A stretch of DNA of 64,000 nucleotides from Sporosarcina pasteurii (GTDB lineage: Bacteria > Bacillota > Bacilli > Bacillales_A > Planococcaceae): assembly GCF_041295575.1 (NCBI RefSeq), contig NZ_CP160452.1, positions 2,232,001 to 2,296,000 on the forward strand. Reading direction: 5' to 3'. This document shows, piece after piece, positions 63,987 through 64,000 of the stretch (position 1 is its first letter; each line of letters starts with the position of its first letter). The translations under genes and the position numbers were made by a program. The notes under the pieces are model-generated. The model was not told the origin of the DNA and searched no databases. It saw only the letters and a list, made by a program, of their open reading frames with translations.

Positions 63987-64000
63987 ATGCGAAAACCTTT
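63987..64000 (+). CDS. start of an unidentified gene (partial, right edge)
   Basis: AAAGGAGG followed after about ten bases by ATG at 63987 and the codons for MRKP. The Shine-Dalgarno is strong enough to call a gene start; nothing can be said about the product. Confidence 0.55.

Overview
The window is a low-GC Gram-positive chromosome segment. Gene content and order point to an endospore-forming member of the Bacillales, most likely the Planococcaceae (Sporosarcina/Lysinibacillus-like). The reasons are: late sporulation genes (spoVAC/AD/AE, spoVIF, a YjcZ peptide, CotY/Z and CotO coat proteins, a Spo0E-type phosphatase); B. subtilis yk-, yjb- and yjc-type neighbourhoods; and a murE-prfC pair like that of staphylococci. 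No prophage, plasmid, intact IS or CRISPR array was seen; this is mostly ordinary chromosome with a few decayed or repeat-rich gaps. Family names are assigned from remembered sequence features, not from a search.

Layout. 0-4 kb: inositol monophosphatase (cut by the left edge), yktA/yktB-type genes, a nitronate monooxygenase-like enzyme and a lipoprotein polysaccharide deacetylase. 4.3-10 kb: the complete pyruvate dehydrogenase operon pdhABCD (minus strand) with a clear sigma-A promoter, then lipoprotein YkyA. 10-14.5 kb: peptide deformylase, an isolated 25-codon basic peptide gene with a consensus promoter and its own terminator, rpoY-rnjA, KtrC, and a peroxiredoxin homologue that has lost every cysteine. 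15-19.4 kb: a cupin-type regulator with potABCD (polyamine uptake). 19.6-24.2 kb: two MFS pumps, CcpC and DarB. 24.3-29 kb: a PAS-GGDEF-EAL gene split by a frameshift, YkyB, a CheW protein, YkwC and a Spo0E-like phosphatase. 29-35.9 kb: lipoprotein, MhqR-like repressor, PAS histidine kinase, KtrD, a TerC transporter behind a yybP-ykoY riboswitch, and an SDR protein. 36-46 kb: SwrC-like RND pump, RF3, MurE, a peptidase remnant, aldehyde dehydrogenase, a tiny acidic protein and an AlkA-type glycosylase. 46-53.3 kb: a composite extragenic repeat, a solitary tRNA-Val, a TAXI-TRAP transporter operon, a PgpA-type protein and yjcH-yjcG-yjcF. 53.4-57.8 kb: the sporulation cluster. 57.8-64 kb: MgtE, PrpE, RluA-type synthase, NAD kinase, RelQ, UPF0738 and a lytic transglycosylase.

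Connections. KtrC and KtrD make a potassium channel whose gating subunit family binds c-di-AMP. DarB is a second c-di-AMP receptor, and RelQ makes the alarmone (p)ppGpp. The TerC gene is preceded by a Mn2+-sensing riboswitch and is followed after 30 nt by ktrD, so metal sensing and potassium uptake may share a transcript. The spore genes carry recognisable sigma-G and sigma-K-type promoters, several so close to the Shine-Dalgarno that they settle the start codon.

Most interesting oddities: the cysteine-less peroxiredoxin; the stand-alone basic peptide gene; two genes whose Shine-Dalgarno sits eight bases before an ATC codon with no canonical start nearby; a tRNA-Val with C at position 33; a MurE with a mixed substrate-specificity motif; and the riboswitch-terC-ktrD arrangement.
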